Source: Nocardioides sp. SYSU D00065
GTDB taxonomy: Bacteria; Actinomycetota; Actinomycetes; Propionibacteriales; Nocardioidaceae
Length of the DNA: 64,000 nucleotides
NCBI RefSeq assembly: GCF_017916425.1
Contig: NZ_JAFMSX010000001.1
Location: 620,001 to 684,000 of the forward strand
Direction of reading: 5' to 3'
In this document: positions 1 through 8,893 of the stretch, piece after piece
Layout: every line of letters starts with the position of its first letter
Numbering within the stretch: position 1 is the first letter of the stretch
Notes under the pieces: model-generated
What the model saw: only the letters and a program-made list of their open reading frames with translations
What the model was told of the DNA's origin: nothing
Database searches by the model: none
Translations under genes and position numbers: made by a program

Positions 1-32
1 GCGTGGTCGAGGTAGACGATCGGCTGGCTCAT
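1..32 (-). CDS. Probable cysteine desulfurase, first 10 residues only
   Basis: Only the N-terminus lies in the window, reading MSQPIVYLDH and running off the left edge. A start followed by Y-L-D-H (usually then A-A-T-T) is the typical opening of NifS/IscS-type cysteine desulfurases, PLP enzymes that take sulfur from cysteine for tRNA thiolation and Fe-S clusters. The start is supported by a TAGGCT hexamer nine bases upstream, the same motif that precedes many starts in this window. With ten residues the family call is an inference; other class V aminotransferases begin similarly. Confidence 0.45.
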   Translation of the reverse strand, partial: MSQPIVYLDH

Positions 33-41
33 GACCTGCCC

Positions 42-47
42 AGCCTA
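42..47 (-). promoter_or_regulatory. -10 element TAGGCT for the leftward gene at 32
   Basis: TAGGCT on the minus strand ends nine bases before the ATG at 32. This predicts a leaderless or very short-leader mRNA. Confidence 0.5.
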
Positions 48-123
48 CGTGGCGGGGTGTCTCGGCCCGCCATCGTCCCGGTCGGGCCCGGTGGTGCGGC
101 GGCGGCCGCGGGTGCCCCACGGG

Positions 124-378
124 TCAGGGGTGCCGCTCCTTGTGCATGTCCATGCCCCACGCCACGCCCTGTGCGACCGCGCCGACCATCAGCAGCGCCG
201 CGCCGAGACCGAAGAGAACCCAGCCGAAGTCCTCGCCCTCACCGAGCAGGACGAGGCCGATGGTCAGCATGGCGGCGCCCGGCAACCAGGCGATCGTCGG
301 CGACGGCGCCGGGTGGGGCGACGGCGAGTCGCGCGCCGCCGGGCTCACGTCGGGGTCCGCTGAGTACTCCTCGTCCAT
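124..378 (-). CDS. Small two-helix membrane protein, unknown function
   Basis: An 84-residue protein with an acidic, Pro/Ser-rich N-terminal tail (about residues 1-27) followed by two hydrophobic segments (about 28-46 and 50-70) and a short charged tail ending in MDMHKERHP. This is the layout of small actinobacterial inner-membrane proteins with the tail in the cytoplasm. No catalytic motif is visible and I do not recognise a named family. The start at 378 is a choice; an ATG at 390 would add four residues. It lies between the desulfurase start and the divergent MazG-like gene. Confidence 0.6.
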   Translation of the reverse strand: MDEEYSADPDVSPAARDSPSPHPAPSPTIAWLPGAAMLTIGLVLLGEGEDFGWVLFGLGAALLMVGAVAQGVAWGMDMHKERHP

Positions 379-435
379 GGCACGGATCATGGCAGGCCGG
401 AGGGTGATGGAGCGGTAGTTCTGAACACGTGCCCC

Positions 436-759
436 ATGGGACTCGAGCTGCTGCAGCAGCGTGCCCGCTCCGTCCGCGCCCGGTACGCCGCCGTCGAGGC
501 CGCGCGCCACGGTCGGTCCTGGACGACCGAGGAGATCATGCTCGGGTTCGTCGGCGATGTCGGCGATCTCGCCAAGCTCGTGCACGGCAAGGCCGGCGTG
601 CGTCCGCGTGCGGACCTCGACGCGGCGCTGGCCCGCGAGCTCGCCGACTGCCTGTGGTGCGTGCTGACGCTCGCCGACGCCTACGACATGGACCTGGGAC
701 GCGCCTTCACCGAGACCATGCACGAGCTCGAGGAGGTCCTTGCCGGCCCGGACGTGTGA
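436..759 (+). CDS. MazG-like nucleotide pyrophosphohydrolase-domain protein
   Basis: A 107-residue all-helical protein with the look of the MazG/all-alpha NTP-PPase fold: a helix with GDVGDLAKLV (about residues 40-49), then ELADCLWCVLTLADAYDMDLGRAF (about 70-93). The second stretch resembles the metal-binding ELAD...A...DL motif of MazG proteins that hydrolyse (d)NTPs to monophosphates. The first metal motif is less canonical than the usual EExxE, so activity is uncertain. It starts 57 bases from the divergent membrane-protein gene and ends 12 bases from the convergent proB stop. The ATG at 436 has no strong ribosome site. Confidence 0.65.
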   Translation: MGLELLQQRARSVRARYAAVEAARHGRSWTTEEIMLGFVGDVGDLAKLVHGKAGVRPRADLDAALARELADCLWCVLTLADAYDMDLGRAFTETMHELEEVLAGPDV

Positions 760-771
760 CGACGGGTCTGC

Positions 772-1893
772 CTACAGCAGCACCAGGTCGTCACGGTGGA
801 TGACCTCGCGCTCGTACGCCGCCCCGAGCGCGTCCTTGAGCTCGCGCGTCGAGCGGCCGAGGAGCGCGGGGAGCTCGTCGGCGTCGAAGTTCACCAGCCC
901 GCGGGCCACGAGCGTGCCGTCGGGACCGAGCAGGTCGACCGCGTCGCCGGCGACGAAACCACCGTCGACGGCGGTGATCCCGGCGGCGAGCAGCGACGCG
1001 CGGCGCTCGACCACGGCCCGTACGGCGCCGGCGTCGAGGGTGAGCGTGCCCTGCCCCGAGGTGGCGTGGGCCAGCCAGAGCAGGCGGGTCGGGCGCCGCT
1101 TGCCCGTGGCCGTGAAGAGGGTGCCGACGTCCGTCCCGGACAGCGCCGCCGCCGCCTGGTCGGCGGAGGTGAGGATCACGTCGATGCCCGCACCGGTGGC
1201 GATCCGCGCCGCGTCCACCTTGGTCGTCATGCCGCCGGTGCCGACCCCGGACGCGCCGGCGGAGCCGATCGTCACGGCGGCCAGGTCGTCGTCGGAGCGC
1301 ACCACCGGCACGAGCCGCGAGCCGGGTCGGCTCGGCGGCCCGTCGTAGAGACCGTCCACGTCGGACAGGAGCACCAGCAGGTCGGCGTGGACCAGGTGGG
1401 CGACGAGGGCGGCCAGCCGGTCGTTGTCGCCGAAGCGGATCTCGGAGGTGGCGACGGTGTCGTTCTCGTTGACGATGGGCACGACCCCGAGCTCGAGCAG
1501 CTTGGCGAAGGTCTGGTGCGCGTTGCGGTAGTGCGCGCGGCGGGTGACGTCGTCGACCGTGAGCAGCACCTGCCCGGTGACGATGCCGTGCCGCGCGAAC
1601 TCCTCCTGGTAGCGGTGCGCCAGCAGGCCCTGCCCCACCGAGGCCGCCGCCTGCTGGGCGGCCAGGCCCCGAGGACGCGCGGCGAGGCCGAGCGGGGCGA
1701 GCCCCGCGGCGATCGCACCGGACGACACGAGCACGATCTCGGCGCCCGCCCCTCGGGCCGCGGCGAGCACCTCGACCAACCGGCGTACGCGCGCGGGGTC
1801 GATGCCGCCCGCCGCGGTGGTCAGCGACGACGAGCCGACCTTCAGCACGATGCGCCGGGCCCGGCTCACCAGGGCCGAGCGGTCAGTCGTCAC
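772..1893 (-). CDS. proB: Glutamate 5-kinase
   Basis: 373 residues, the expected length for the two-domain enzyme that phosphorylates glutamate in the first step of proline synthesis. The amino-acid kinase domain opens with [13 protein letters not shown], has [10 protein letters not shown] and IVNENDTVA, and contains the nucleotide-site stretch [13 protein letters not shown]-terminal PUA domain follows (about residues 280-365, from [21 protein letters not shown]). The GTG at 1893 overlaps the end of obgE by 11 bases, so the two are probably translationally coupled; an internal GTG at 1869 is an alternative. proB following obgE is a common actinobacterial order. proA is not in the window. Confidence 0.95.
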   Translation of the reverse strand: MTTDRSALVSRARRIVLKVGSSSLTTAAGGIDPARVRRLVEVLAAARGAGAEIVLVSSGAIAAGLAPLGLAARPRGLAAQQAAASVGQGLLAHRYQEEFARHGIVTGQVLLTVDDVTRRAHYRNAHQTFAKLLELGVVPIVNENDTVATSEIRFGDNDRLAALVAHLVHADLLVLLSDVDGLYDGPPSRPGSRLVPVVRSDDDLAAVTIGSAGASGVGTGGMTTKVDAARIATGAGIDVILTSADQAAAALSGTDVGTLFTATGKRRPTRLLWLAHATSGQGTLTLDAGAVRAVVERRASLLAAGITAVDGGFVAGDAVDLLGPDGTLVARGLVNFDADELPALLGRSTRELKDALGAAYEREVIHRDDLVLL

Positions 1894-3445
1894 TGCCGTC
1901 CCAGTCGGGGTCGTCCTTGCTGCCGATCTCGTAGGACATCGGGCCAACGCCGGAGCTGCCGCTGCTGCGGTTCGGACCCTTCTTCCGGGCCGCGTCGAGA
2001 CGGCGGGCCACGTCGGCGCGCGCCTCCTCCTCGGCCTTGCTCTCCATCGCCTCGTCGATCTCGCGGCGGCGGCCCCGGGCCGGGCGGGCCTCGTCGAAGC
2101 GCTGGTCCTCGCCGCGGCGCCCGAGCATCTCCGCACCGGCCTCGATGCTGGGCTTGAAGTCGAAGACGACCGAGTTGTCCTCCGGCCCGATGAGGACCGT
2201 GTCGCCCTCCTGAGCCCCGAGCTCGACGAGTTTGAGCTCGACGCCCAGCCGGTTGAGGCGGTCGGCGAGGAACCCGACGGCCTCGTCGTTGCTGAAGTCG
2301 GTCTGGCGCACCCAGCGCTCCGGCTTGGTGCCCCGCACGCGCCATCCCTCGTCGGTCCGGGTGACCGAGAAGTCGCCACCGCCGTCGACGGCAGCCGGGC
2401 GCAGCACGATCCGCTGCGCCTCGACAACCGGCCGCTCGGCGCGAGCGGCCTGGACGATCTCGGCCATCGCGAACGTCAGCTCGCGAAGCCCCGCGCCGGA
2501 GGCGGCGCTGACCTGGAAGACACGCAGTCCGCGCTCCCGGAGCTCGTCGACCACCATGTCGGCGATGTCCTGCCCGTCGGGCACGTCGACCTTGTTGAGG
2601 GCGACCAGCCGGGGCCGGTCCTCCAGCCCGCCGTAGCGGGCCAGCTCGCCCTCGATGACCTGCAGGTCGTCGAGTGGGTTGCGACCCGGCTCGATCGACG
2701 CGGTGTCGACCACGTGGACCAGCGCCGCGCACCGCTCGATGTGCCGCAGGAAGTCGTGGCCGAGGCCCCGGCCCTCAGCGGCCCCCTCGATGAGCCCGGG
2801 CACGTCGGCGACCGTGAACGTCGTCTCCCCCGCCGTCACGACGCCGAGGTTGGGCACGAGCGTGGTGAAGGGGTAGTCGGCGATCTTGGGGCGCGCCCGC
2901 GAGATCGCGGCGATCAGCGACGACTTCCCGGCGCTGGGGAACCCGACCAGGCCGATGTCGGCGACCACCTTGAGCTCGAGTCGTACGTCGAGCTCGTCGC
3001 CAGGCTCGCCGAGCAGCGCGAAGCCCGGGGCCTTGCGCTTGGAGGAGGCCAGCGCGGCGTTGCCGAGACCACCCCGGCCACCCTGCGCGACGACGAGCGT
3101 CGTACCGGCACCGACGAGGTCGGCCAGCACGTTGCCGTCGGCGTCCTTGACGAGCGTGCCGTCGGGGACGGGGAGGACGAGGTCCTTGCCGTGCGCGCCG
3201 TTGCGGTGCGCACCGGCGCCGTGGCCGCCGTGCTCGGCGCGGCGGCGGGGGTTGTGGTGGTAGTCGACGAGGGTCGTCACGCTGGTGTCGACCTCGAGGA
3301 TCACCGAGCCGCCGGGCCCGCCGTTGCCGCCGTCGGGGCCGCCGAGCGGCTTGAACTTCTCGCGGTGCACCGAGGCCACGCCGTTGCCGCCGCGACCTGC
3401 CGCCACGTGCAGCGTGACGTGGTCCACGAACGTGGGGAGGGCCAT
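1883..3445 (-). CDS. obgE: Obg-family GTPase (ribosome assembly, stress)
   Basis: 520 residues. The glycine-rich Obg fold is at the N-terminus ([20 protein letters not shown] and [12 protein letters not shown]). The GTPase domain has its P-loop [10 protein letters not shown] near residue 165, the switch [21 protein letters not shown] as G3 and NKVD as G4. A C-terminal OCT domain follows and then an actinobacterial charged tail ending [10 protein letters not shown]. Obg binds the 50S subunit late in assembly and responds to GTP and (p)ppGpp. It lies directly downstream of rplU-rpmA, the classic arrangement, but a strong hairpin at 3474-3506 separates it from rpmA, so it may receive only read-through transcription or have its own promoter. 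Confidence 0.97.
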   Translation of the reverse strand: MALPTFVDHVTLHVAAGRGGNGVASVHREKFKPLGGPDGGNGGPGGSVILEVDTSVTTLVDYHHNPRRRAEHGGHGAGAHRNGAHGKDLVLPVPDGTLVKDADGNVLADLVGAGTTLVVAQGGRGGLGNAALASSKRKAPGFALLGEPGDELDVRLELKVVADIGLVGFPSAGKSSLIAAISRARPKIADYPFTTLVPNLGVVTAGETTFTVADVPGLIEGAAEGRGLGHDFLRHIERCAALVHVVDTASIEPGRNPLDDLQVIEGELARYGGLEDRPRLVALNKVDVPDGQDIADMVVDELRERGLRVFQVSAASGAGLRELTFAMAEIVQAARAERPVVEAQRIVLRPAAVDGGGDFSVTRTDEGWRVRGTKPERWVRQTDFSNDEAVGFLADRLNRLGVELKLVELGAQEGDTVLIGPEDNSVVFDFKPSIEAGAEMLGRRGEDQRFDEARPARGRRREIDEAMESKAEEEARADVARRLDAARKKGPNRSSGSSGVGPMSYEIGSKDDPDWDGSDD

Positions 3446-3473
3446 CAGATTCCTGTCGGTGGTGGTGAAAGGA

Positions 3474-3506
3474 CGAAGGGCGCCCCGTCGATCGGGACGC
3501 CCTTCG
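3474..3506 (-). terminator. Intrinsic terminator or attenuator after rpmA
   Basis: On the minus strand an inverted repeat CGAAGGGCG...CGCCCTTCG with an inner GGG/CCC-type stem is followed by TCCTTTC, a pyrimidine-rich tract. It lies 27 bases after the rpmA stop and 29 bases before the obgE start, so it can partly uncouple obgE from the ribosomal protein genes. Confidence 0.75.
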
Positions 3507-3532
3507 CAGAAGTGCTCAGTGTCGCGGTGACG

Positions 3533-3787
3533 TCACTCGCCGGGGACGATGTTGACGACGCGACGACCGCGGCGGGTGCCGAACTCGACGGCGCCGGCCT
3601 GCAGGGCGAACAGGGTGTCGTCGCCACCGCGGCCCACGCCGGTGCCCGGGTGGAAGTGCGTGCCACGCTGGCGGACGATGATCTCGCCGGCGCCGACGAC
3701 CTGGCCGCCGAAGCGCTTCACGCCGAGGCGCTGGGCGTTGGAGTCACGACCGTTCTTGGTGCTCGCGGCACCCTTCTTGTGAGCCAT
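3533..3787 (-). CDS. rpmA: 50S ribosomal protein bL27
   Basis: 84 residues with the invariant bL27 start [16 protein letters not shown] and the core [26 protein letters not shown] and [11 protein letters not shown]. The N-terminal tail reaches toward the peptidyl-transferase centre. There is no Firmicutes-type N-terminal extension that would need proteolytic removal. It is 54 bases downstream of rplU in the same direction and is followed by a terminator-like hairpin. Confidence 0.98.
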   Translation of the reverse strand: MAHKKGAASTKNGRDSNAQRLGVKRFGGQVVGAGEIIVRQRGTHFHPGTGVGRGGDDTLFALQAGAVEFGTRRGRRVVNIVPGE

Positions 3788-3841
3788 TGTTCAGTCCTTC
3801 GCAGACGTGTCGGGGAGACGGTGTCGACCTCGAGCGAGCGC

Positions 3842-4144
3842 TCAGAGGGAGATGTCGGTGACCTTGACCTGGGTGTACTTCTGGCGGTGGCCCTGGCGCT
3901 TCTTGTAGCCGGTCTTGTTCTTGTACTTCTGGATGATGATCTTCGGGCCCTTGGTGGCGCCGGTGACCTCGACGGTCACGCTCGCCTTGTCGAGGCCGGT
4001 GGCGGTGACCGTCTCGCCGTCGACGACCATGACCACGGGCAGGGTGATGGTGTCACCCTGGGCCACGTCGGTCTTGTCGATCTCGATGACGTCGCCCACG
4101 GCAACCTTCTGCTGCTTGCTGCCACTGCGCACGACTGCGTACAC
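3842..4144 (-). CDS. rplU: 50S ribosomal protein bL21
   Basis: 100 residues beginning [18 protein letters not shown] and carrying the conserved C-terminal [20 protein letters not shown], which contacts 23S rRNA. This is the usual length for bL21. It is the first gene of rplU-rpmA(-obgE). The 191 bases between it and the end of rne probably hold its promoter and leader; no family of autoregulatory leader could be recognised there. Confidence 0.98.
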   Translation of the reverse strand: MYAVVRSGSKQQKVAVGDVIEIDKTDVAQGDTITLPVVMVVDGETVTATGLDKASVTVEVTGATKGPKIIIQKYKNKTGYKKRQGHRQKYTQVKVTDISL

Positions 4145-4276
4145 GGCGAGTCACTCTCCTCGATACAGAACTACAGGTGAAAGAACTTCGGGTCTGCGCA
4201 CGACACCGCCTGACCTCGGACGACGTACGCCGCGGGGCGGGCGCGCAGGGATCGGTGCGTCGAACACCGAGGATCA

Positions 4277-4282
4277 AGACTA
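4277..4282 (-). promoter_or_regulatory. Possible -10 element of the rplU operon
   Basis: TAGTCT on the minus strand, about 130 bases upstream of rplU and after the rne stop. It fits the TANNNT pattern seen elsewhere in the window. No convincing -35 hexamer is visible, so this is tentative. Confidence 0.3.
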
Positions 4283-4335
4283 CGGGATCGGAGGGCGACC
4301 GGCAAAACGACGCCCGGCCGGCCCCTCCGCACGGC

Positions 4336-7300
4336 TCAGCGCTTGCGCGAGCCCTTCTTCTTGATCGGGACGTGCTCCACCGTCGGCGCGTCCGAGGCCT
4401 CCCCCGGCTCGACGTCCGCCGTGCCGGGCTCGACCGCGCCTGATGCGGGCGGCGTGCCGGCAACGCCGTTCGTCGCGGCCACCGCACCTGCGGCCTCCGG
4501 CGACGGGCCTCCGGCCGGCGGGCCGGCCGGACGGCTGGCGGAGCGACGGCGCGTTCGGGTCACCACGCGCGGCTTCTCCTCGTCGGCCGGAGCCGCGGCG
4601 GCGGCCGGGGCCTCGGTCCGTACCTCGGGGGTCGGGGTCACCTCAGCCGGGATCGGCTCAGCCGGGGCCGGCTCAGCCGGAGCCGGCTCAGCCGGGGCAG
4701 CCGCGGCGGGTGCCGCCTCGTGCTGGCCCTCGACCGGAACCTCGACCGGAGCCTCGGCAGACGCCTGCTGCTCCGCCCCTTTGTCCTGTCGCGCCATGGC
4801 GGCGACGACCTTGGGCGACGGTGCCGCCACGGGCTGCTCGGCGGGCCGGCCGGTGTCGCCGCCGTTGTCCTCGCCGTTGGCGCGGCGACCGCGACGGCGG
4901 CTGCCGCGCCGTCCCTCGCTCTCCTCCGGCTTGGCGTCGGGGTCGACCGGCTGGTCCTTGATGACGACGCCGCGGCCGTTGCAGTGCTCGCAGTTCTCGC
5001 TGAACGACTCGAGCAGGCCGGTGCCGATGCGCTTGCGCGTCATCTGGACGAGGCCGAGGGAGGTGACCTCGGCGACCTGGTGCCGGGTGCGGTCGCGGCC
5101 CAGGCACTCGACGAGGCGGCGCACGACGAGGTCGCGGTTGGACTCCAGCACCATGTCGATGAAGTCGACGACGATGATGCCACCGATGTCGCGCAGCCGG
5201 AGCTGGCGCACGATCTCCTCGGCCGCCTCCAGGTTGTTCTTGGTGACGGTCTCCTCGAGGTTGCCGCCGGAGCCGGTGAACTTGCCGGTGTTGACGTCGA
5301 CGACGGTCATCGCCTCGGTGCGGTCGATGATCAGCGAACCGCCCGAGGGCAGCCAGACCTTGCGCTCGAGGCCCTTGTGGATCTGCTCGTCGATCCGGTA
5401 CGTCGCGAAGACGTCGCCGCCGGTGTTGCCGCGCTCGAACCTCTCGACCCGCTCGGCGAGGTCCGGGGCCACCTGCTCGACGTAGCGGGACACGGTGTCC
5501 CACGCGTCGTCGCCCTCGATGACGAGCTTGGCGAAGTCCTCGGTGAACAGGTCGCGCACGACCTTGAGCGTCAGGTCGGGCTCGCCGTAGAGCAGCTGCG
5601 GGCCGGAGCCCTTGTGGGTGGCCTTCTTCTCGATGGCCTCCCAGCGCGACTTGAGGCGCTCGACGTCGCGGGTCAGCTCCTCCTCGCTTGCGCCCTCGGC
5701 CGCGGTGCGCACGATGACGCCGGCGGTGTCGGGGACGATCTCCTTCAGCAGCGTCTTGAGGCGGTTGCGCTCGGTGTCGGGCAGCTTGCGGGAGATCCCG
5801 GAGGTGGTGCCGTCCGGGACGTAGACCAGGAAGCGGCCGGCCAGGCTGACCTGGCTGGTCAGGCGGGCGCCCTTGTGGCCGACCGGGTCCTTGGTGACCT
5901 GCACCAGCACCATCTGGCCGCTCGAGAGGACCGACTCGATCTTGCGAGGCTGGCCCTCCTTGTGCCCGAGCGCCGACCAGTTGACCTCGCCGGCGTAGAG
6001 CACCGCGTTGCGGCCCTTGCCGATGTCGATGAACGCCGCCTCCATCGAGGGGAGCACGTTCTGGACCCGGCCGAGGTAGACGTTGCCGATGATGGAGGTC
6101 TGCGACTCGCGGGCGACGTAGTGCTCGACGAGCACCTTGTCCTCGAGGACCGCGATCTGGGTGAGGTCCTGGCGCTGGCGGATCACCATGACCCGCTCGA
6201 CCGACTCGCGGCGGGCGAGGAACTCGGCCTCGCTGACGATCGGCGCGCGGCGACGGCCGGCCTCGCGGCCCTCGCGACGACGCTGCTTCTTGGCCTCCAG
6301 GCGGGTCGACCCCGAGACGGCGGTGATCTGGTCCTCGGCGGAGCGGCCCTTGCGGACCCGCGTCACGGTGTTGGCGTCCTCGTCGTCGGAGGCGCCCTCG
6401 TCGCCGGCGCGACGCCGGCGACGGCGGCGCCGCGAGGAACCCTCGCCGTTGCCGTCGGACGCCTCGCCCTGGGCGGCATCTCCCCCGGAGGCGGCAGCGG
6501 TCTCGTCGGCCTCGTCCCTGGCGGCGTCGTCGGAGGCGTCGGACCCGGCGCCTCGGGCACCTGCGGACTGGACGGCTTCGACGTCGGTGTCGGCCTCGTC
6601 GCCCCCGGAGCCGCCCTCGGCACCGCCGTCGGAGGACTTGCGCCGGCGGCGTCCGCCGCGCCGGCGACGGCGGCGCGCGCCGCCGCCCTCGCCCTCACCG
6701 GTGTCGTCGGCGGACTCCGTCGCGTCGTCGTCGGCCTGGACAGCACCGGTCTCGGCCGGCGCCTCGTCGGCGGCGTCCGCAGCCGTGTCGGCGTCGGTGT
6801 CCACCGCGAGCACAGCGGGGTCGGCGGGCTCAGCGGCCTCGGTCTGCTCGCTGGCGAGGGCGGCCGCGGACTCCGCTGCGTCCTCGTCAGCGGGCTCGGT
6901 CGGCTCCACCGGCGCGACGGCCTTCTTGGCGCCCCTCTTGGCGGCGGTCTTCTTGGCGGCGGTCTTCTTGGCCGCCGTCTTCTTCGCTGCGCGGCCGGTG
7001 GCACTGGCGGCCGGGGCCGCCTCGCTCCCCGGCTCGGGTGCGGATGCGGCGTCGTCGGAGCCGTCCGAGCTGTCCGCGACGGGCTCCGGAGCGGGTTCGC
7101 TCCGCTTGCGCGTACGACGCGTCGTGGTGACCACCGGCGCCTGGAACAGCACGGCGTGACCACCGGCCGGCTCGGCCGTCTCGGCCGTCTGGGTCGTCTG
7201 GGTCGTCTGGGTCGTTGCGTCAGCCTCGTCCGCCTCGTCGGTCGGACTCGCGACCGGGTCGGGCGCCGGCGCGTCGACGGCCGCGCTCGGTGCCGCCTTC

Positions 7301-7791
7301 TTCGCGGCGCGCTTGCGAGTGGTGGCCTTCTTGGCGGGGGCCGGCGCCTGCGCGGTCTCGGCGGGTGCGGTCTCGGCGGGTGCGGCCTCGGCGACGTCGG
7401 CAGGGGCCTCGGCAGGGGCCTCAGCCGGCGCCTCACCAGGCGCGGCGGCCTTCTTCGCGGTGGACTTGCGGGCGGGGGCCTTCTTGGCCGCGGCCTTGCG
7501 CGCGGGGGCCTTGCGAGCGGCTGCCTTGCGGGCCGGCGCCACGGCGGCGCCCTCCTCGGCGGCGTCCGCATCGCCGGCGGGCGGCTCGGCCGCCGCGGCC
7601 GGCGCCTCGTCGGACGCTGCCCGTGCGGCAGCCGCCTTCTTGGCGGGCGCCTTGCGCGTGCGCCGCGTCACGACGGGAGGCGCCGGCTCCGCTACGGCGG
7701 GGGACGCGTCAGGCGGGGTGCCGCCCTCGGGAGCCACGGGCGGGGTGTCGTTCGCGGCGTCGGTGCGGTCGGGCTGGTCGTTGTCGAGCAT
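4336..7791 (-). CDS. rne: Ribonuclease E/G with a long low-complexity N-terminal region
   Basis: 1151 residues. About the first 510 residues are low complexity: Ala/Pro/Glu-rich stretches interrupted by histone-H1-like KKxAAKK repeats and Arg runs such as RRRRRRGGRRRR. The conserved part begins near 515 (RRAPIVSEAEF), followed by an S1 domain (SIIGNVYLGRVQNVLPSMEAAFIDIGKGRNAVLY) and the catalytic core (VVDVNTGKFTGSGG and IGGIIVVDFIDM with its metal-binding aspartates, near 870). The Zn-link cysteines are CEHCNGRG. A second disordered tail of about 200 residues ends in KKKGSRKR. The ATG at 7791 is chosen because GAGGAG lies just upstream. The enzyme is central to mRNA decay and rRNA processing. 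Such flanking disordered regions are typical of actinobacterial RNase E and may bind RNA or partners. Confidence 0.96.
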   Translation of the reverse strand: MLDNDQPDRTDAANDTPPVAPEGGTPPDASPAVAEPAPPVVTRRTRKAPAKKAAAARAASDEAPAAAAEPPAGDADAAEEGAAVAPARKAAARKAPARKAAAKKAPARKSTAKKAAAPGEAPAEAPAEAPADVAEAAPAETAPAETAQAPAPAKKATTRKRAAKKAAPSAAVDAPAPDPVASPTDEADEADATTQTTQTTQTAETAEPAGGHAVLFQAPVVTTTRRTRKRSEPAPEPVADSSDGSDDAASAPEPGSEAAPAASATGRAAKKTAAKKTAAKKTAAKRGAKKAVAPVEPTEPADEDAAESAAALASEQTEAAEPADPAVLAVDTDADTAADAADEAPAETGAVQADDDATESADDTGEGEGGGARRRRRRGGRRRRKSSDGGAEGGSGGDEADTDVEAVQSAGARGAGSDASDDAARDEADETAAASGGDAAQGEASDGNGEGSSRRRRRRRRAGDEGASDDEDANTVTRVRKGRSAEDQITAVSGSTRLEAKKQRRREGREAGRRRAPIVSEAEFLARRESVERVMVIRQRQDLTQIAVLEDKVLVEHYVARESQTSIIGNVYLGRVQNVLPSMEAAFIDIGKGRNAVLYAGEVNWSALGHKEGQPRKIESVLSSGQMVLVQVTKDPVGHKGARLTSQVSLAGRFLVYVPDGTTSGISRKLPDTERNRLKTLLKEIVPDTAGVIVRTAAEGASEEELTRDVERLKSRWEAIEKKATHKGSGPQLLYGEPDLTLKVVRDLFTEDFAKLVIEGDDAWDTVSRYVEQVAPDLAERVERFERGNTGGDVFATYRIDEQIHKGLERKVWLPSGGSLIIDRTEAMTVVDVNTGKFTGSGGNLEETVTKNNLEAAEEIVRQLRLRDIGGIIVVDFIDMVLESNRDLVVRRLVECLGRDRTRHQVAEVTSLGLVQMTRKRIGTGLLESFSENCEHCNGRGVVIKDQPVDPDAKPEESEGRRGSRRRGRRANGEDNGGDTGRPAEQPVAAPSPKVVAAMARQDKGAEQQASAEAPVEVPVEGQHEAAPAAAAPAEPAPAEPAPAEPIPAEVTPTPEVRTEAPAAAAAPADEEKPRVVTRTRRRSASRPAGPPAGGPSPEAAGAVAATNGVAGTPPASGAVEPGTADVEPGEASDAPTVEHVPIKKKGSRKR

Positions 7792-8109
7792 GGGTGCTCC
7801 TCGGGCACCGTTCGGTGCCGATACGGCGTCCACCGCTCTCGCGAGCGATCGCAGGGACGCGAAGCTTCAGTGGCGGCGACACCCTCCGCGTGTGCGTCTC
7901 CGAGCGGCTGATCCGTCACCCGCCGCGGTCGCCGGGCCCTCGGAGTCGCTGTCACCGACTCCGGCGGCCGCGTCGCGGTCCGGTGACGTCCACCCGCCAG
8001 GGGTGCCGACCACGGGTGCGGCCGGCGAGGACGTCGTCGGCTCGACGGATCCCGACGGTTGCCGGGGCATCGAACGTGGCGAGTATCGCACACCGATCCC
8101 GGCGATCCC
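7792..8109 (-). promoter_or_regulatory. Gene-free rne leader with several hairpins
   Basis: This 318-base gap holds no convincing gene. Read leftward it has a possible -10 GATACT at 8082-8087, which would give a leader of about 285 bases. It contains a CGGAGTCG/CGACTCCG hairpin (7941-7963) and a perfect 7-bp hairpin GGCACCG/CGGTGCC (7804-7819) right beside the GAGGAG ribosome site. A long structured leader fits autoregulation by RNase E, which is known for E. coli rne, but here it is inference. Confidence 0.4.
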
Positions 8110-8832
8110 CTATGCGCGCGACGCCAGCGGGTCGGCCAGCTCCCCGGAGGCGAGCAGCGGCCCCTGCGCCAGCCGGGTCATCAGCGGCGCCTCTCCCGCG
8201 GACAGGCCGGCCACCGTCTCCAGCCCGCGCAGCACGTCGTCGGGGCGGACGGCAGGGGTGCCGTGGCGCAGCACCACGTCCAACGTCGTACGAGCCGAGG
8301 CGTCGGCGGGCAGCACGCTGAGGGAGACCACGGCACCGCGGGCGTCGAACTCGCGCATCCCCTTCTTGGTCATCCGCTCGACGAGCGCCTGGTCGGCGGC
8401 CAGGAACCTGGCCACAGCGTCGGCTGCGGTGTCGTGGTCGGCGGCCACCTCGATGCGCCACCGGCTGCCCTCGAGCAGGTCGGCGAGGGAGCCGCCGGGC
8501 GACTCCACGACCTCGAGGACGTCGAGCCCGGGCGGAAGCGCCGCGTCGAGCAGCGCGTGGACGTCGGCGGGCACCACCACCTCGGCGAGCGCGAGCTCGA
8601 GGTACTCGGCCTCGCTCGCGGAGCCGGTGGGTGCGGCACCGGCGTAGGAGATGCGCGGATGCGGGTTGAAGCCGGAGGAGTACGCCATCGGGATCCGCGC
8701 GCGGAACACCGCGCGCTCGAACGCCCGGCTGAAGTCGCGGTGGCTGGTGAAGCGGAGCCGGCCGCGCTTGGCGTAGCGCACGCGGAGGCGCTGGACCGGC
8801 GGGGCCTGCTGCTCGGGCTGCTGCTGGGGCAC
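8110..8832 (-). CDS. TIGR03936/DUF2344 family protein
   Basis: 240 residues. The conserved core is QRLRVRYAKRGRLRFTSHRDFSRAFERAVFRARIPMAYSSGFNPHPRISYA-type sequence (about residues 13-65), the signature of TIGR03936 (DUF2344). This family nearly always accompanies or is fused to the TIGR03960 radical SAM protein, so a shared role in an RNA- or cofactor-related modification is inferred; the reaction is not known to me. Here the partner is at 17529-19502, about 8.7 kb away. The GTG start at 8832 has TAGCCT six bases upstream, suggesting a leaderless mRNA that could continue into rne. Confidence 0.85.
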   Translation of the reverse strand: MPQQQPEQQAPPVQRLRVRYAKRGRLRFTSHRDFSRAFERAVFRARIPMAYSSGFNPHPRISYAGAAPTGSASEAEYLELALAEVVVPADVHALLDAALPPGLDVLEVVESPGGSLADLLEGSRWRIEVAADHDTAADAVARFLAADQALVERMTKKGMREFDARGAVVSLSVLPADASARTTLDVVLRHGTPAVRPDDVLRGLETVAGLSAGEAPLMTRLAQGPLLASGELADPLASRA

Positions 8833-8838
8833 CCGCTC

Positions 8839-8885
8839 AGGCTAGACGGCGCGAAGTCGGCCCCCGGCGCCGCCGCCGGTAGCAT
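8839..8885. promoter_or_regulatory. Divergent promoter pair, TIGR03936 and first glycan gene
   Basis: On the minus strand TAGCCT (8839-8844) lies six bases before the GTG at 8832. On the plus strand TAGCAT (8880-8885) lies eight bases before the GTG at 8894. Both predict leaderless transcripts and mark the left edge of the inserted glycan block. Confidence 0.5.
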
Positions 8886-8893
8886 CGCGCGAC

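Noticed and set aside
4145..4335. Known-type L21 leader motif before rplU
   Set aside because: The gap is long enough, but no conserved structure of a described leader could be recognised by eye.
4720..7911. A 1063-codon plus-strand open frame opposite rne
   Set aside because: It is a mirror of the high-GC rne coding strand, with Leu/Gly/Arg-rich nonsense and no domain, while rne has full catalytic motifs and a ribosome site.
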